In this document: positions 15,001-27,869 of the stretch, piece by piece | Position numbering within the stretch: position 1 is the stretch's first letter | How the letters are laid out: every line of letters starts with the position of its first letter | Assembly: GCA_023512835.1 (NCBI GenBank) | Contig: CM042089.1 | Span: 2,075,987 to 2,139,986, forward strand | Length of the DNA stretch: 64,000 nucleotides | Reading direction: 5' to 3' | Source of the DNA: Taxillus chinensis | Lineage: Eukaryota > Streptophyta > Magnoliopsida > Santalales > Loranthaceae | Made by a program: the position numbers and the translations under genes | The notes under the pieces: generated by a model | Told to the model about the DNA's origin: nothing | What the model saw: the letters and a program-made list of their open reading frames with translations, nothing else | Databases searched by the model: none

Positions 15001-15299
15001 ACCAGGATCGCGGAAGCAGTGTGGCTGAAATCGCCATCGACAAGCACCATCGTGCTGGCGTTGTTGTAGAACTGATGAGCGCTGCTCGCTTGCTGCTGAA
15101 GAACTCGGTAGTACTGAGCGACAAAGTACGAGCCAACCTAGGACCCGAACACAAACACGCGCGCGCGCGCACAAATCGGGCACATCAAGAAAACAATAAC
15201 ACGGATCAAAAATAAAATACCACAGGGCCTAGGATCGAGTTTCGAGGCGGAATCAATCACCTGCGTTGCGCTGACGCTTCGTGAGTGAGGAGCCGCCAT
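6098..15299 (-). CDS. G3BP-like protein: NTF2-like domain, RRM and RGG tail
   Basis: RNA-binding protein of the plant G3BP/NTF2-RRM family, cytosolic and expected in stress granules. Coding exons, in transcription order: 15299-15261, 15137-15003, 13938-13620, 12124-11868, 11628-11451, 10966-10845, 10763-10698, 9922-9841, 6252-6098. All junctions are GT-AG and phases agree, giving 450 residues. Residues about 14-137 form the NTF2-like fold (VGSYFVAQYYRVLQQQ, FTGIEIKT, GYFVLNDIFQFVDE). An acidic, proline-rich linker follows. The RRM lies at about 312-388 (RNP2-like VYVRNL, RNP1-like CYAFVEF, then ASPIQLAGRQVYIEERRA). The tail is RGG-rich (GRGRGAYQGEALRGRF, YNRSRGNGFY). The start at 15299 has a strong context (G at -3 and +4); an in-frame ATG at 15338 in a weak context would add 13 residues. 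The last intron (6253-9840, 3.6 kb) holds repeat DNA. In Arabidopsis the closest gene from memory is AT5G43960. Confidence 0.93.
8440..9060. mobile_element. GC-richer transposon-like insertion inside the last intron of the G3BP-like gene
   Basis: Within a 3.6-kb AT-rich intron this block is clearly richer in G and C and contains many 'ggcg' and 'gcctc' words (for example 'cgaggcgggtgtcagaggag' and 'gaggcgggcgagagggcg'), ending next to 'tttttttgaaccttgaac'. Repeated aggcg/cgcct words next to 'gaaccttga' are typical of certain nonautonomous plant DNA transposons. No coding domain is visible and I could not define terminal repeats or a target duplication. Confidence 0.35.
10138..10272. repeat. 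40-bp direct repeat in an intron of the G3BP-like gene
   Basis: 10138-10177 and 10233-10272 are nearly identical ('ttgtctaaataaataggcct' start, 'aaatcaaacgtgt' end, one mismatch), 55 bases apart. Confidence 0.85.
13243..13350. repeat. 29-bp direct repeat in an intron of the G3BP-like gene
   Basis: 13243-13271 and 13322-13350 both read 'attgttaacataattac' then 'catgcaatcat' with one mismatch. Flanking 'acaatctgg' and 'ccagattgt' (13229 and 13312) form a short inverted pair, so the unit may be a small foldback. Confidence 0.8.
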
Positions 15300-15640
15300 T
15301 GCCGCCGACGACGACGAGTACGACGACGCCCGGTACATGTGAGCGAAGGAAGGTCCGAATCCGAAACGAACGAGCGAACGAAAGAACGAACCCTAGCTCG
15401 TCCCAGCGATGAGTGAATCGGAGCCGAAGAAAACCCTGACGCTTGAGAGAGAGAGTCTAGGGTTTGCAGGCGAATCGGGGGAGAGGGGGAGAGAGAGAGA
15501 GAGAAAGAGAGCGCGCGAGTGCAGAGAAGCGATAGATCTGTAGAGGAAAAATTATTAATAATAATAGGGGTCGTATTTGTGTGTGTTGTGTGTGGAGGGG
15601 GGGGTGTGGGGGGGGAGGGAGGGCGGGACTGTGAGTGACC
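15300..15640 (-). promoter_or_regulatory. 5' leader and promoter-proximal region of the G3BP-like gene
   Basis: Read on the minus strand this region is pyrimidine-rich: (CT)n from the GA tract at 15489-15510, more CT near 15445, and a C-run region from the G tract at 15595-15630. Pyrimidine-rich leaders are common just downstream of plant transcription starts. The transcription start probably lies near 15450-15560; I see no clear TATA box. Confidence 0.45.
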
Positions 15641-15779
15641 GCTGTCGCATCGGGGTGATGGGGGACCCACGCGCTTAAGTAAGTAAAGTAAAGTAATTGA
15701 GGACTGCGGGAATGATTCGGATGGCAGAGAGATGAAACGGTAACGGTGATTCATGTGAGTTGTTGGCACTCAAATGGAA

Positions 15780-16662
15780 ATTGAACGAGGATTTGCCTGG
15801 CTGGTCACGTGTAGTTTTTTTTTTTTTTTTTTCTTGTTGTTGCTGCTATTACTACTGCCAAAAATATGAAAATGGGTTGGTGATAATCATTGCATATAAA
15901 TCATTTTAGATAATGCTGGGAAATAATTTTTAATAAATTATCACATTCTAAAGCATATATCTTGCCCTATAAAATTACAAATCATTTCAAACTTATTTAC
16001 ACGATAATATTATGATTCCCTGCCATTAAGCTTGAATTAAATATTATATTTTTATATAATTCAACATTTTGTTTGTATTGGATGAGAAAAAAAAATTACT
16101 TTTTAAAGTGTACAAATTATGGTGTTAGTGATGAAAGCTTGTATATACTATAACATAATAAATAACATGATACTGTTATTGTCGAACTTATTTTATCTGA
16201 ATTATATATATATATATATACATGTTTTGATTTTCTTTCATATGTATTGCTTCTTTTTACCTTAACTCGTAGATAAAAGAATATCACGTATTAACATGTA
16301 AATAGTATCTCTAACTGTTTTCTTGTACATAATTATTTGATGCACTCAATAAAATAATAACTTCATTTATAAGTACTTACTTGCTCTAAAATTAATTCCA
16401 AACAATATGTAATGAAATTATCTAACCAACGCACTTATTTTCGTTTGATTTTGTGGAAATTTAAAAAAAAAATGAACACCTAATTTAACTTATGAAAAAG
16501 TCCATTTGAATGTCATGTTGATAGAGGGTGATTTATGCTTATACTAACTAGTGCTTATACGCTATTGGGTATAAGTGATTGGTAGCAACCTATCGTGTGC
16601 AATGAACAGACATAAGGAGTATGTGATACCTTGTCATGAGTAGAGCTCGATGAATGAATTGT

Positions 16663-16704
<42 letters not shown>

Positions 16705-18095
16705 AAAATGGCGTTGTTTTATAGTTTTTTTTTAGTTTACTTTGAGATTATGATCCATTTAATATGATTTTTTTTCTTGAATTAATTTAAAGGCCTTCAT
16801 ATCAAATATGTCTGATTAGTCTTCATCGTTGACAAATTCAAGTCGATGATCATGTGCCTAAATAGTAAATCAGTAGTTAGTGATAGAGTACAACGTTATT
16901 CTTTACGAGAACAAACATGAAATAACAAATGACTCAATTAAACACGATGTGTGCCAACAAAATGATGAATTGTCCTCTCAAACCTCAAACTCAATGGTTT
17001 GTCATTAATTGATTAACATATAACACCATTTTAACTTCATGTAATGCCACATTTGCTTTCATATCACGGGCGCAATGTGCAAACAAGATTATAAGTACTT
17101 TTTTTTTTAATGTAGAACACAAAACACATAAAAAGATTTATGAAAAAATAAATAAAAGTAAAGGGTCCATTTGATACGATTGTATTATTTTTGAAAATAG
17201 TAAATTCAATGAATTTAAAATTATTTTATAAATAGTTGTTAATTAATCATATTTAAAAAATAACAACTTTTAATTATAAATAAAATATATGTAAACATAT
17301 AAGTGTGCAAAACCTTTGGTTAGGCTTACGGAATAATGAGCCATGACCACATGTACTAAATAAGAGCACTAGTATTAAATTTAATATAGAAGTCTGTTTT
17401 ATTACATGCATAGGAAAAAGGTTAAAAAGTGATAAAATCATTACCAAAACAAATATCCTATAGCTAACTATTTTCATATGTTTTGTACAGTGTTTCGTAA
17501 TATATTTAAAAATACTATTCACTCACTATAATTATTAAATTATATATATAAATATTCTCTTATATTGCTCCCATCATATTTATTATTGTTTTATATTAAA
17601 TTATAAAAAATATTATTAATTTTAAACAGTATAAAATTTTATTTTAATGATATAGATAGTGATACGGAGAATCTATTGTAGTATATATTTATATAAGGAA
17701 ATAAAAAGTAGTTTAAATTTACAAAATTAAGGAAGATGATTGAGAAGCTATTATTAGAACAATAGTAATAGATTTCATATAAAAATTTATTTATCTTTAT
17801 TTATGAAAAAGTAAAAAGTTATAAAATTATTATTACAACATAAACTATAAATTTAATCTTATCTATAGAATTTATATAATATTTTTTAATATATTGTGAA
17901 GCACTTTACTCAATATAGTTATTAAAATATATATAAAAGTTATGTTTACATATATCTTTTATGTCTAACATAATTTTTATTTTTGTTTTACATAAATTTA
18001 TTAAATAAAAAATAGTAGAAAATAATATTTTAATTATATAAAGAGTGATTGTGTTGGATATTTATTTAATAAGTTTAAATACGTAAAAAGTGAAG
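15780..18095. other. AT-rich intergenic region between the G3BP-like gene and the SUVR2-like gene
   Basis: No gene seen. It holds a T run near 15818, (AT)n tracts at 16205-16220 and 16668-16702, and from about 17260 to 18090 two loosely similar AT-rich blocks, each with a 'ttattaaat' to 'gtgat' core, that look like relics of one AT-rich element. Confidence 0.5.
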
Positions 18096-18119
18096 AAAAT
18101 GTGTGGGTAAATAAGTGGA

Positions 18120-21100
18120 TCCACCGGTGTAACAAATGCCTCGCCGCACCGAATCTTCGCTTTCCCTCCTTAGTGAGACCATGTGTGTCTTCCCGTGCCC
18201 CACATTTTCGGTCTCTCGAGACAGTCATCAAACCTCTGACACATTCAAGCGGTGAGTTCTTCAGCAGAATTTTAAACCCTAATGTAAACTAGCATTAACG
18301 TTCCTGAATGTCGTCTTAGTAGAAATTAATGTTCCTGGTTTCGACATTGCTTTGGTTTTGAGAGCCAAAGCTGTAGCTTTAGTTGCTACACCGCTTTGTT
18401 GTTTTTGATTTTGATTTTATTTTTTGGGTTGATTTTGGAGACCCGAACTCGCCTGGTCCAGATGGGTGTATCTGGGCTTAACAGAGTGAAGGGTTTTTAT
18501 TTACATGTACTTCCACAGCTACCCATTTGGGGCAAGTGATTTTCAGTGTTATTTTGAATGCACCTTTTGTGTTGGGTGTCGTGATTGGGGCTTATTTTCA
18601 GGCTCCTATGGCTTAACTCCACTTGCTAGGTTTTGGGTTTGGAGTAAGGAGTTTCTATCCAGTTCTAAATTAATTTAATGAGTGTTATTATGTGCTCTGG
18701 TTAGAATTAGCCCCCTTATTTCTTTCCTTATCTGTTTCCTACGTTATGCTTCCATATGTTAAAGTGAACCCGTACCCATCGGGAAAGTACATGCCGAAAA
18801 TTGTTTTTACCAATATGGGGTTCCTACAAAACATGGCAGGTCGAAACGGGTTATGTTTCTCTATCATAAGTCATTTTCCAAAAAAAGAGAGCTTAATTTT
18901 ATGCTGACTAAGGAATGCAATTTTCTGTTGGCCAATTTCACATAATGCAACAAACGTAAAAAGAAAAAAAAAAGCAATTTTGCTTTCCGACAATATAAAA
19001 TGTTACTGCCATTTCTTTGCTAGCTGTTGGGGGCTTGAGCAAGTAGAATTTAAATGAATGTGTGCATGACCATGGAATGACTGTGCTGCATTTATCTGGA
19101 GGATCATTTGTTTATGTTAATGGAGATGGACAAGATTCACTTTTATTGTTGTATATTAAACCTGTGGTGCATTAGATCCGTGTCATAGATTAAGCGTTGA
19201 CTTGCCTTTACGTGTGTTGACCTGATATGCATATGCATTGCTGATCCTATTCTGGGGCCCATCATTATTGTGTGCTGGATGCTTGTTTTTTTTTTGTTTT
19301 TGTTTTTCTATAAGTATGCTGCAACATAGCATGCCTTTCCATATATGAAGGTTTTTGCATGAGGTGATATCTAGATGAAATGCATTATTGGCCCTGTTGG
19401 GGATCACAATGTATTCTGGACTCTGTAGAGTTTATCCTGTTCCTAGTCCTTGCACTACTGGGTGCCCTACCTTTTTTTAATTTACCAGTTACCTTTGGTT
19501 ATCCAAAAAAAAGGAAGAAAGAAAGAGTCAAAAACAGCATCATTGAAAACAGTGTAGGTACAAGATTTAATTAAAAAAGGTGTTATTGTTTGGCATCAAT
19601 TCTGGGATCGAAAATTTGTGACAGAGTGCAGCAACCAGTAAATGTATAGATTTGGTTACAAGGACTGATAGTTTTGCTTGAAATGATACCATGGTGTTTG
19701 AGCAAACACTATTTTAGATTTGGTCGGAGTTTGCTTGAGCCTAAAATTGCTAATATGACTGAATATAAACCTGGAGATACAATAATCATAAGTCATTTTG
19801 GTTTGAAACTGAGAAAGGTGGTATGGTCACATAAAATCTGGATTTGTGTCTAGCTGTGTAGTTTTGGCATGTAAAATAGGCATGGCTTATGGTAGCATAA
19901 GGCCTAAGCTGACCAATCTTTGAAACACCCATGTAAGACTAAGCCATGAGTGCAGTTAGCTTTGAAACACGTATGATACATGTTTTGTTATGCTTTAGCA
20001 TTGTTTTTTTAGAGAGATGAATGTGCAGGAAATGTTTTCTTTTTTGAATAATTATTGCAGAAAGAGTTTGGATCAATATTTTTGTGCTCACACTTTTAAT
20101 GATGATTATATCTGTATGACTGTATGAATACTAATCTCTGCTATTTATGAGCCCCCTTCCTCTCCCTTCTATATGTTTGGAGAAGAAGCCCCCTAGGTCA
20201 CTGCCTTTCCCTTTGTCCTACATTTGGTTAGTAGGGCGGTATAATACCAATATATGTTATTTTGTACCCAAAATGACAGCACTTAGCCGCATCTCATTCC
20301 CCCTCTTTGGGGTTGGGGAAGAGGCTGACAGTGCCACTACCTTCCACTCTTGTTTTTGCTCCTTATTATGTTAGTAAATTTCTGATCGATAGTGAATTAT
20401 GATGTACATATTGGAGATAAGATGTATTACAATCTTTATCATGCAATGTTTGAAGGACTGTTGATTTCTATTGGAAGCAAGCTAAACACGAAAGCTATAA
20501 AAAATTATGAAAAGTAAAAGATTTTCAATATTCTTTATATTTTAAAACATTAGTATAAATCTATTATCTATTAACTGTAGAAAGAAGCCCAGAAATCTAA
20601 TGGTGTGGATTTTGCTTTCTAGAGCTGTATATCATCAACTTCTCTTTGTGTGGATTAGGTTTTGCTGCAATTATTTGTTTATTGAATTCCCAACCTTTTA
20701 CACATTAAACATTTCATAGCGCCATTTGAAACAATGATTATTTCATTTTCATTGATGCATAGAGGAGTTTCTACTATTGATATCATTCCCAATTCATTGA
20801 TCTATTGTTCAATCAGTTCTATAATTTTTTTGTACTAAATCTAGTCATTTTTTGCACACGTGTTATTGTGTTGCACTTTATATATGACCATAAAATATTT
20901 CCTTATATTTAGTAGTTGATAAGGTACATGGAAAACATATTAATCAAAGTGAGTTTCATATCGGCTTATATTTTGTAAATTATTTTCCTGTTGCGTTTCA
21001 CTGAAATATCATATGTTTTGCAACTTTTTGTTGAAATTTCAATATAATACAATATTCAAAATATCGGATTTTGTATCTTCATTTGAAATTCATTCTGTAC

Positions 21101-21418
21101 TTTGCTTGGTGTTGTTGGCTCATCACTGTAACTCTGCTGAACTGGGTTGGCCATATTTTATACTTGTCCTGGTTCTGCATAGTCAGATTGTTTTTGTTTA
21201 ATTGAATATTTGTTTTGTTCCTTTCCTTGCATAATGTTCAAACTTATTTGGGTTTCATTTAATATTCTGACTCTGCTGAAAGCTTTTATTTCTGTTGTCC
21301 ATTCTCAATTTATTTTGCTCATATGATTGATTTTATTTTATTTTTCACATTCAATTTTTTTCAACTGCCATTCTTTTAAATTCTGGGAATAATGTTGTTA
21401 CATTCTATAATTTTTTAG
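18120..21418 (+). other. 5'UTR exon and long leader intron of the SUVR2-like gene
   Basis: A GC-richer stretch from about 18120 ends at 18251 with a consensus donor ('aagcg/gtgagt'). The coding exon at 21419 is preceded by 'tttttttag/ca' directly before the ATG at 21421, so an intron of about 3.17 kb in the leader is the simplest reading. Short frames inside it resemble nothing known. Confidence 0.6.
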
Positions 21419-21420
21419 CA

Positions 21421-24400
21421 ATGGCACCCCCCCCACCTCGAGTTATGAATGCCTTTCGTGCGATGAAGGAGCTTGGCATAGGTGAAAACACTGTGAAACC
21501 AGTGTTGAAAAAACTGCTAAAACTATATGATAAAAACTGGGAACTTATTGAGGAGGAAAACTATAGAGCTCTTGCTGACGCTATATTTGAGAACGAGGAA
21601 ACAGAGGTAAATTTATCTGATGTTAGTAGCAGGTGATAGTTTACTATGTTTTCCTGGTTTTTCCTCCATATTTTATTTAATAATTGATTAATTTTATCTG
21701 CTAGGCTGCGGAGAAGAAGAAAAAACCTAAGAATGCTAATGTATGCGGTGATTCCTGCACTCATTGTTTCACATTTTATACATGTTTCACTCAGATCCTA
21801 TCTGATTTACCTTTTGTCTCTATATATCAGGAAGAAGAAGACTTTCCAGAAGCTCAAGGACGGCCTTTAAAAAGACTGCACTTAGTCAATGATGGTCAGG
21901 CTCCATCTTCTATTAGCAACTCTAGTCCTGGCATGGACGGAACTTCATTAAAAAAACCTAAGATTGAAGAAGCTGAGCAAAGTGGCACTTATTTTCAAAA
22001 TAAGGCATTGTATGCGGCACAGTTACCTCAAGATAATGTTGATTCCTCACGTGTATACCAGCCACAAAACAAAGGAAATCTATCTGTTTCACCCAAGTAT
22101 GCGGCAGTCTCAGGGAGTTCTATTCCTTATCCCACGAATGGAACTCAGCTGATTGCTGCAAATGTGTCTTCTCAACCCAGTCTCATAGACAAGGGTAAGG
22201 AACCTATTTCACATCAAAATCTGCATGCAGCGAGAAGAATGATTTCTGATAGATCAAGGCTGGCTTTGCAAATAAAAGAGCCGAAGGTAGCCTCCGGCAT
22301 TGTTTTGTTACCTAAACAAAACAATCTTGCATTAATCAAGCCTAAAGATGAGCCCTTTGTTGATGACATACCACAGTTGGGGGCACCTCTTGCAGTAGTT
22401 CATCCAGGTCCATTATTTTTTTCTCTAGTTGTAACCTTGCCTTTTTACATTCTGTTTTTAACAATAGGTGGAATGTTATTTGCTGTTACAGTGTATATGA
22501 AACAGTTTGCCATTTCATTACATTCTGAATAGTAATAAAACTAGTAGCTATCCTTTGTGTAACTTTAGCTCATTTTTACGTATCACCCTACATTTTTGCA
22601 CACACCGATCATCAGTTGAGCAACCAGAGTGCACTGCTTAGAAACAAGTGCAAAACATAGAAAACTTGTTCTATTTAAAATATGGTTTTGTGTATTAAAA
22701 CCAGTTTTTAATTTATTCACGAGGCTGGGAATGCTTAAAAATAGTACTGCCATATGTATCAATATTATATTTGCAGTACAAACATATTTTTTTGGGCTGT
22801 GTTTGTGTATGTCCTGATTAACTGTTGATATTTGTGCGAGGGATTATCTTTTTACTTTAGCATTTGTATGTTTGTGCACCTATGCATAAGAGGTTTCTGA
22901 TTTAGGTTCAACAATGCTCTTGCGTGTTTTTTTTTCTTTCATTCATTGTTTTTTGTAGCAAATTAGGTGTAGCTTACTTATGCTGCCTTTGCCTGTTTGA
23001 TGTGCACAATTAAATATTAAGCTGTACTGGATGCTTGTCTGATGGTCAGATTTTGCTTGAACTCTCAGAACAAATATGCAATGGTACCTCAATTGTAAAT
23101 GATTCAAACAGAAGAGCAGGTGGCCTAGAATCTCAGACACCTGAATTTGTGGCTGGAGAAGACACGGGTCCATCTTCATTGAGTAAAGGTGGGACAACTT
23201 CTAAGCTTGCAGATGGGTCTACTAACAACTTAGGCATTGCATCTTCATCCTCCGGTGAGGTAAAAATTTATATAAGTTGCGAGTCTGCTCTTGGAAGGCC
23301 TGAATTCCATATGCCCAGTCTAGATGCAGTTGTAGAAACAGTAGAGGGTAGATTTCTCAAAGACATTGACCCAAGTATTTCATTAAGGAAATTGATGAAA
23401 GATTTCTGTGAGTGCTTTTTAGAACTTGGTATTGACTCAGTTAATGAACCACAGGAAAGATCTACAAATGTAACAGTAGCTGTTGAGTCATTGAAAAAAT
23501 CTTCTGCATCAGATACTCCAGGGGGCAGAGATAACACAAAGAATTTAAGCATGCCATCTTCTTCATTGAATGGATCAGTCAGTATCCAATTCCCTGCTGA
23601 GGTTGTTGAACCTCAAAGTGCAGGACTTTCATCATCTTTGAATGGAAATGATGATTGCAGGAAGCTTGATGAAATTGTTGTCCGAACTGGATCTCATAAA
23701 AGTGGGAAGGAAACGAATCAGATAGGCCCTGAACATGCAAACAACCAACATCAGTTAACCTCTGATGATATGATGTCATTTCAAGATGTTAATGACATAA
23801 GCAAGGGAGAAGAAAAAATTAAAATTTCTTGGGTGAATGATATTAGCAATGAACGCCCACCATCCTTTCATTATATACCACAGAATTTAATTTTTAAAGA
23901 TGCTTGCGTGAAGTTCTCTCTTGATCAGATTAGGGCTGATGGTTGTTGTACTTGTTATGGTAACTGTTTATCATCATCTACGCCCTGTGCCTGTGCAAAC
24001 AGAATCGGAGGAGAATTTGCGTACACAATGGGTGGTGTTATCAGGGAAGCATTTTTGGATGAATGTAAATCTATGACTGCTGACCCACGACAGTACCATA
24101 TGTTATATTGTGAGGAATGCCCGCTAGAAAAGCTCAAAAGTGATGATGTTGTAGATTCTTGTAGAGGTCATTTAGTAAGGAAATTCATCAGAGAGTGTTA
24201 TAGCAAATGTGATTGCCACAGACAGTGTGGAAATAGAGTGGTACAACGTGGCATTGCATATAATTTGCAGGTGATTTTTTTTCCTTAGGGATTTTTCATA
24301 TTTTGGATTAGGATTAGAGTTTCTTGCTGGTTCAAATATTTTCTGTTATTAGTTTTCTCTAAGCTTTCTGTTTTTAGGTGTTTTTTACCCCTGAAAGTAA

Positions 24401-25243
24401 GGGGTGGGGTCTGCGGACTCTTGAGGATCTCCCAAAAGGTGCATTTGTGTGTGAATATGTTGGAGAAATATTAACTAACACAGAATTGAAGACTAGAAAA
24501 GCAACCAGCACAGGCGAAAAAGATGCATACGTAGTTCTTCTAGATGCAGATTGGGGTTCCGAAGAAGTCTTGCAGGATGAAAAAGCTCTCTATTTGGATG
24601 CTAGAGAATATGGAAATGTTGCAAGATTCATTAATCATAGGTAGGATTTTTAAAAAAACAGCCGCAAGTGCATTGCTATTCGGTATTGTTTTTTAACCTC
24701 ATATTGTTAGCATTTTCTCATTCATCCGCATGCACCCGCTGATGCTCGTCCTCGTGGATACAATGTGTTAGTATTGTGTTTTTTATTTTATCTTTGGCAC
24801 ATTTGGTTTTCATTTCATCAGATGTTCAGATGCGAACTTGATTGATATTCCAGTGGAAGTGGAGACACCAGATCATCACTACTATCGTGTAGGGAAATTA
24901 ATCCACTCAATTCATATTTTCGTTTTCTGTGAACGCCCAGTGCTTCACTGTTAATAAATCATGTTCTGCTTGTCTTCCCTCTGAACAGCTTGCCTTCTTC
25001 ACTTCAAGAGACGTCAATGCAGCGGAGGAGCTAACTTGGGTCAGTTGGTTTGGTTCGATTACACTCTTTCATTGTATTGTAGGTTCTAATTCTTTCCATT
25101 TTATTAATTTACTGCACCTGATGTATCTGCAGGACTATGGTATCGACTTTGAGGACCAAGACCATCCCATCAGATCCTTCCGATGTCTATGCGGAAGTAA
25201 ACTTTGCCGGAACATAGGGCGCACATATAGTAAGCGAATTTAG
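21421..25243 (+). CDS. SUVR2: SUVR2-like SET-domain protein (WIYLD, pre-SET, SET, post-SET)
   Basis: Nuclear SU(VAR)3-9-related protein. SUVR proteins are histone H3K9 methyltransferase homologues; Arabidopsis SUVR2 acts in RNA-directed DNA methylation and silencing. Exons: 21421-21606, 21705-21740, 21831-22407, 23069-24270, 24378-24640, 24822-24888, 24989-25039, 25133-25243; phases agree; 830 residues. Residues 1-62 are the WIYLD ubiquitin-binding domain (KPVLKKLLKLYDKNWELIEE). A basic stretch EKKKKPK and a long disordered linker follow. The pre-SET zinc cluster begins near residue 559 (CCTCYGNC, then CDCHRQCGNR). SET runs from about 668 (GWGLRTLEDLPKGAFVCEY, RFINHRCSDAN, EELTWDYG), with post-SET cysteines at about 812, 814 and 819 (CLCGSKLC). 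The length and linker fit SUVR1/SUVR2 better than the shorter SUVR4. The acceptor at 23068 was chosen because it alone keeps phase with the upstream exon. Confidence 0.92.
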
Positions 25244-25760
25244 AATGAAATGGTATAATAAAGTTGATGTGTTGGATTCTGAACAAGTTCTGCTGTTATT
25301 TTCGTTTTGAGGCATTGAGTCATCGTTATGCCCCATTTGGCTTTGCTATACCACATTTTCCTCTTTACCTTTAATGAGGCAAGCATTGTTGGTGCTGGTT
25401 CTAAGACGATTATCCTTCCGTATTGCAGGATCTAAGTGTGCCTAAATCTTGCAATGAAAGGATATACGGGGATCATAAACTTACCCAATGCTTCAGGCTT
25501 TTCTTATGTCGACTAGGCTTAAGTTATCTTAAGCCCATTTTGCTGCCCTGAGCATACATCAGGTCAGGCGTCTGATGACCTTCGGATGGTTTATTCTTCA
25601 TGAGGATGCCTGAGTCATGTTTTTGGACGTGGTTCATGGTGGGTTTTGTCAGAAAATCTTTGGGGAATGTCGAGGGCCTGTGGCGCAGGATGGTAGTGTC
25701 ATGACAAAGATGTTTAAGGTAGTTCTGGTCATAATACTCTTATCTCCTTTGGGGATATCT
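25244..25760 (+). other. Probable 3'UTR of the SUVR2-like gene
   Basis: Mixed-composition, stop-rich sequence directly after the stop codon, with no open frame or repeat signature. It becomes AT-rich beyond about 25800, which I take as the start of intergenic DNA. Confidence 0.4.
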
Positions 25761-25799
25761 TAATGCTAGTAAAGAGTTCTGTTTGGTTGCTTTCCTTAT

Positions 25800-27869
25800 C
25801 CATTTTTTTTCTCTTTATATCTCGTCTTCGGTAAATCAAATATTTAAATTCCTTATTAATCCGTAAATTTAATTACTTTTTTGAAAAATAATCCTATAGG
25901 GCCATAGTCATTCACTTTTAAAATAAAAATATATTACAGTTTCGTTTTGTTTTCTAAATAAAAACACTGTGTGCGGCAAGTGCAGATGCTCGTTCTCCTC
26001 CACGAAACAATTGAAAAAAGGGAAGACTTTTGACCTCCTCCCCTTGCCTCTGCATTTGTTGCTGTTTTGCTGGCAAGGCCATTCCCATTACTACAAACAG
26101 GATCTGTTCAACGGGTAGCTCTTATCGCGCATTCTCATGCTTTGTTTGCATGTGAAGAGTTTGGCAAATATAATTTTCACATGTAATGGTTAATAGTATT
26201 CGCAATCTATATGAATGGTAATTGCTAAAATTTTAAGAAATAAAAAATTTACAATGCAATCATGCAAAATTTGGTTCTTTAGGATGAAGATTTAAACGGA
26301 ATTAGAATCTCTAACTATAAATGTGGTGCAACAATTTGAATGAAACTAATAATTCTTTCGGGTGAAACCCTAATTAAGAGAACTTAATTATATGTTGATA
26401 AGGTTATAACACTTATTTAAATGTATTTCTTTTAAAAAATATTATATGTAATTAACTTGCGGTATCATTGTGTAATTGTAAACTGATATAAATGGTGTGA
26501 TTTATTTATATTTTTTTTCTTTCAATAACCTGGTATGTTATCGTATTGTCATGATTATATAATTTTGATAATACGTAACATTATTTAAAAAAAATATTGT
26601 TAAATGTTATAGCAATATCTAGTGAAATCTATAGTAGAATAAAATTATTGAATACAATATAAATAAAACATTGCATGAGTAGACTAGTGGTAAGCTAATA
26701 GTTGTCATATAAATGGAATCTAGGTTAATCAAATTGAGTATTGCTAATTCATATATTAGTGATGATTTTGGTTTATTGGGAAGTCATAATTTAAAAGTTG
26801 TTTCAATGAACACAACAACAGTAAATTATTTGCAATAGTCACTACTTTAATATCCTCAAAATCCTGTATAATCGTTATAAACAAATGATTTATGCCGTAA
26901 AACAATAAATTGACAAGAGATTTAAAAATCATAGTACGTATAAAATATTTACACTTTATCATAATTATACATATGGTAAAAGGCATTGAATTAATTTAAA
27001 ATTTAAAATATTTTGAAAAATAATATTTTCAATATCATTCATAACTATAATATATATAATAATAGATTTATAAACCTAATATATTAATATCAATTAAAAT
27101 AAATATAATTGCATGTGGGCCTATTTTTCATAAAAATGTATGTTTTTAAAGTCAACCTACATAAGCCTGCATGAATATAAAAAAAAAAAGGCTAGGTCAA
27201 ACCAGACTTATTGCAGGCTAGGTTGTGGGCTCTTTATATGTGATTTGGCTATAGATTGGTCATAACATCAACGGTTAATGCAATCATAACATTTTAATTA
27301 TTTATGCCGAGCTATAGATTGTCATAAGAGTAGTTGTACTAGCTTTTCACCTATATTTTTTTGTTTTATAGATTTAAATAATTTTTTACTTTCCTACTAA
27401 AATAGATTCTTTTAATTAATGTATTGTCTTTAAAATAATATTTAATAATATTTTTATTAATGATTATTTTTTATAGTTTAATATGAAATTAAAGTGAAAG
27501 TTATGAAAAACATAAATGATGAGTGTGAGGAATTTTTTTATATAATTTAATAATTATATAGAGTGAAAGTTATAAAAAAATTTTAATATAATTTTATAAT
27601 TATAGAAAATTATTATATAATTACTAAATTATATACTAAATTAATAATACATTATGAAACACTATACAACTCATATAAAAAGTTAAATATATAACTTTTG
27701 TCGTGAAAATAATTTTATAACTTTTATACTTTTTTTCGTGAATAAAGAAAAATAGATCAGTATAATAAATATACTACTAGGGCTCTAAGGTTTGTTGATT
27801 TACGAGTTGATGGTTATATATATAACATTTAATTCAATCAACACATCTTTTGATGTAATATGAGTGTTA
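25800..27869. other. AT-rich intergenic DNA, no gene recognised
   Basis: Low-complexity A/T sequence with scattered stops in all frames. A small block near 27310-27780 begins with 'agtagttgtactagc' and ends with 'tactactagggc', possibly a degenerate inverted-repeat element, but the ends match too poorly to call. Confidence 0.5.

Noticed and set aside
15257..15769. 170-codon open frame on the minus strand covering the G3BP-like leader
   Set aside because: Different frame from the MAAPHSRS start, made of low-complexity Ser/Pro/Thr and Arg runs from GA, GT and G tracts; it is leader and promoter DNA.
19380..19574. Short frames in the 5'UTR intron of the SUVR2-like gene
   Set aside because: No resemblance to any family, no splice links, and composition of ordinary T-rich intron.
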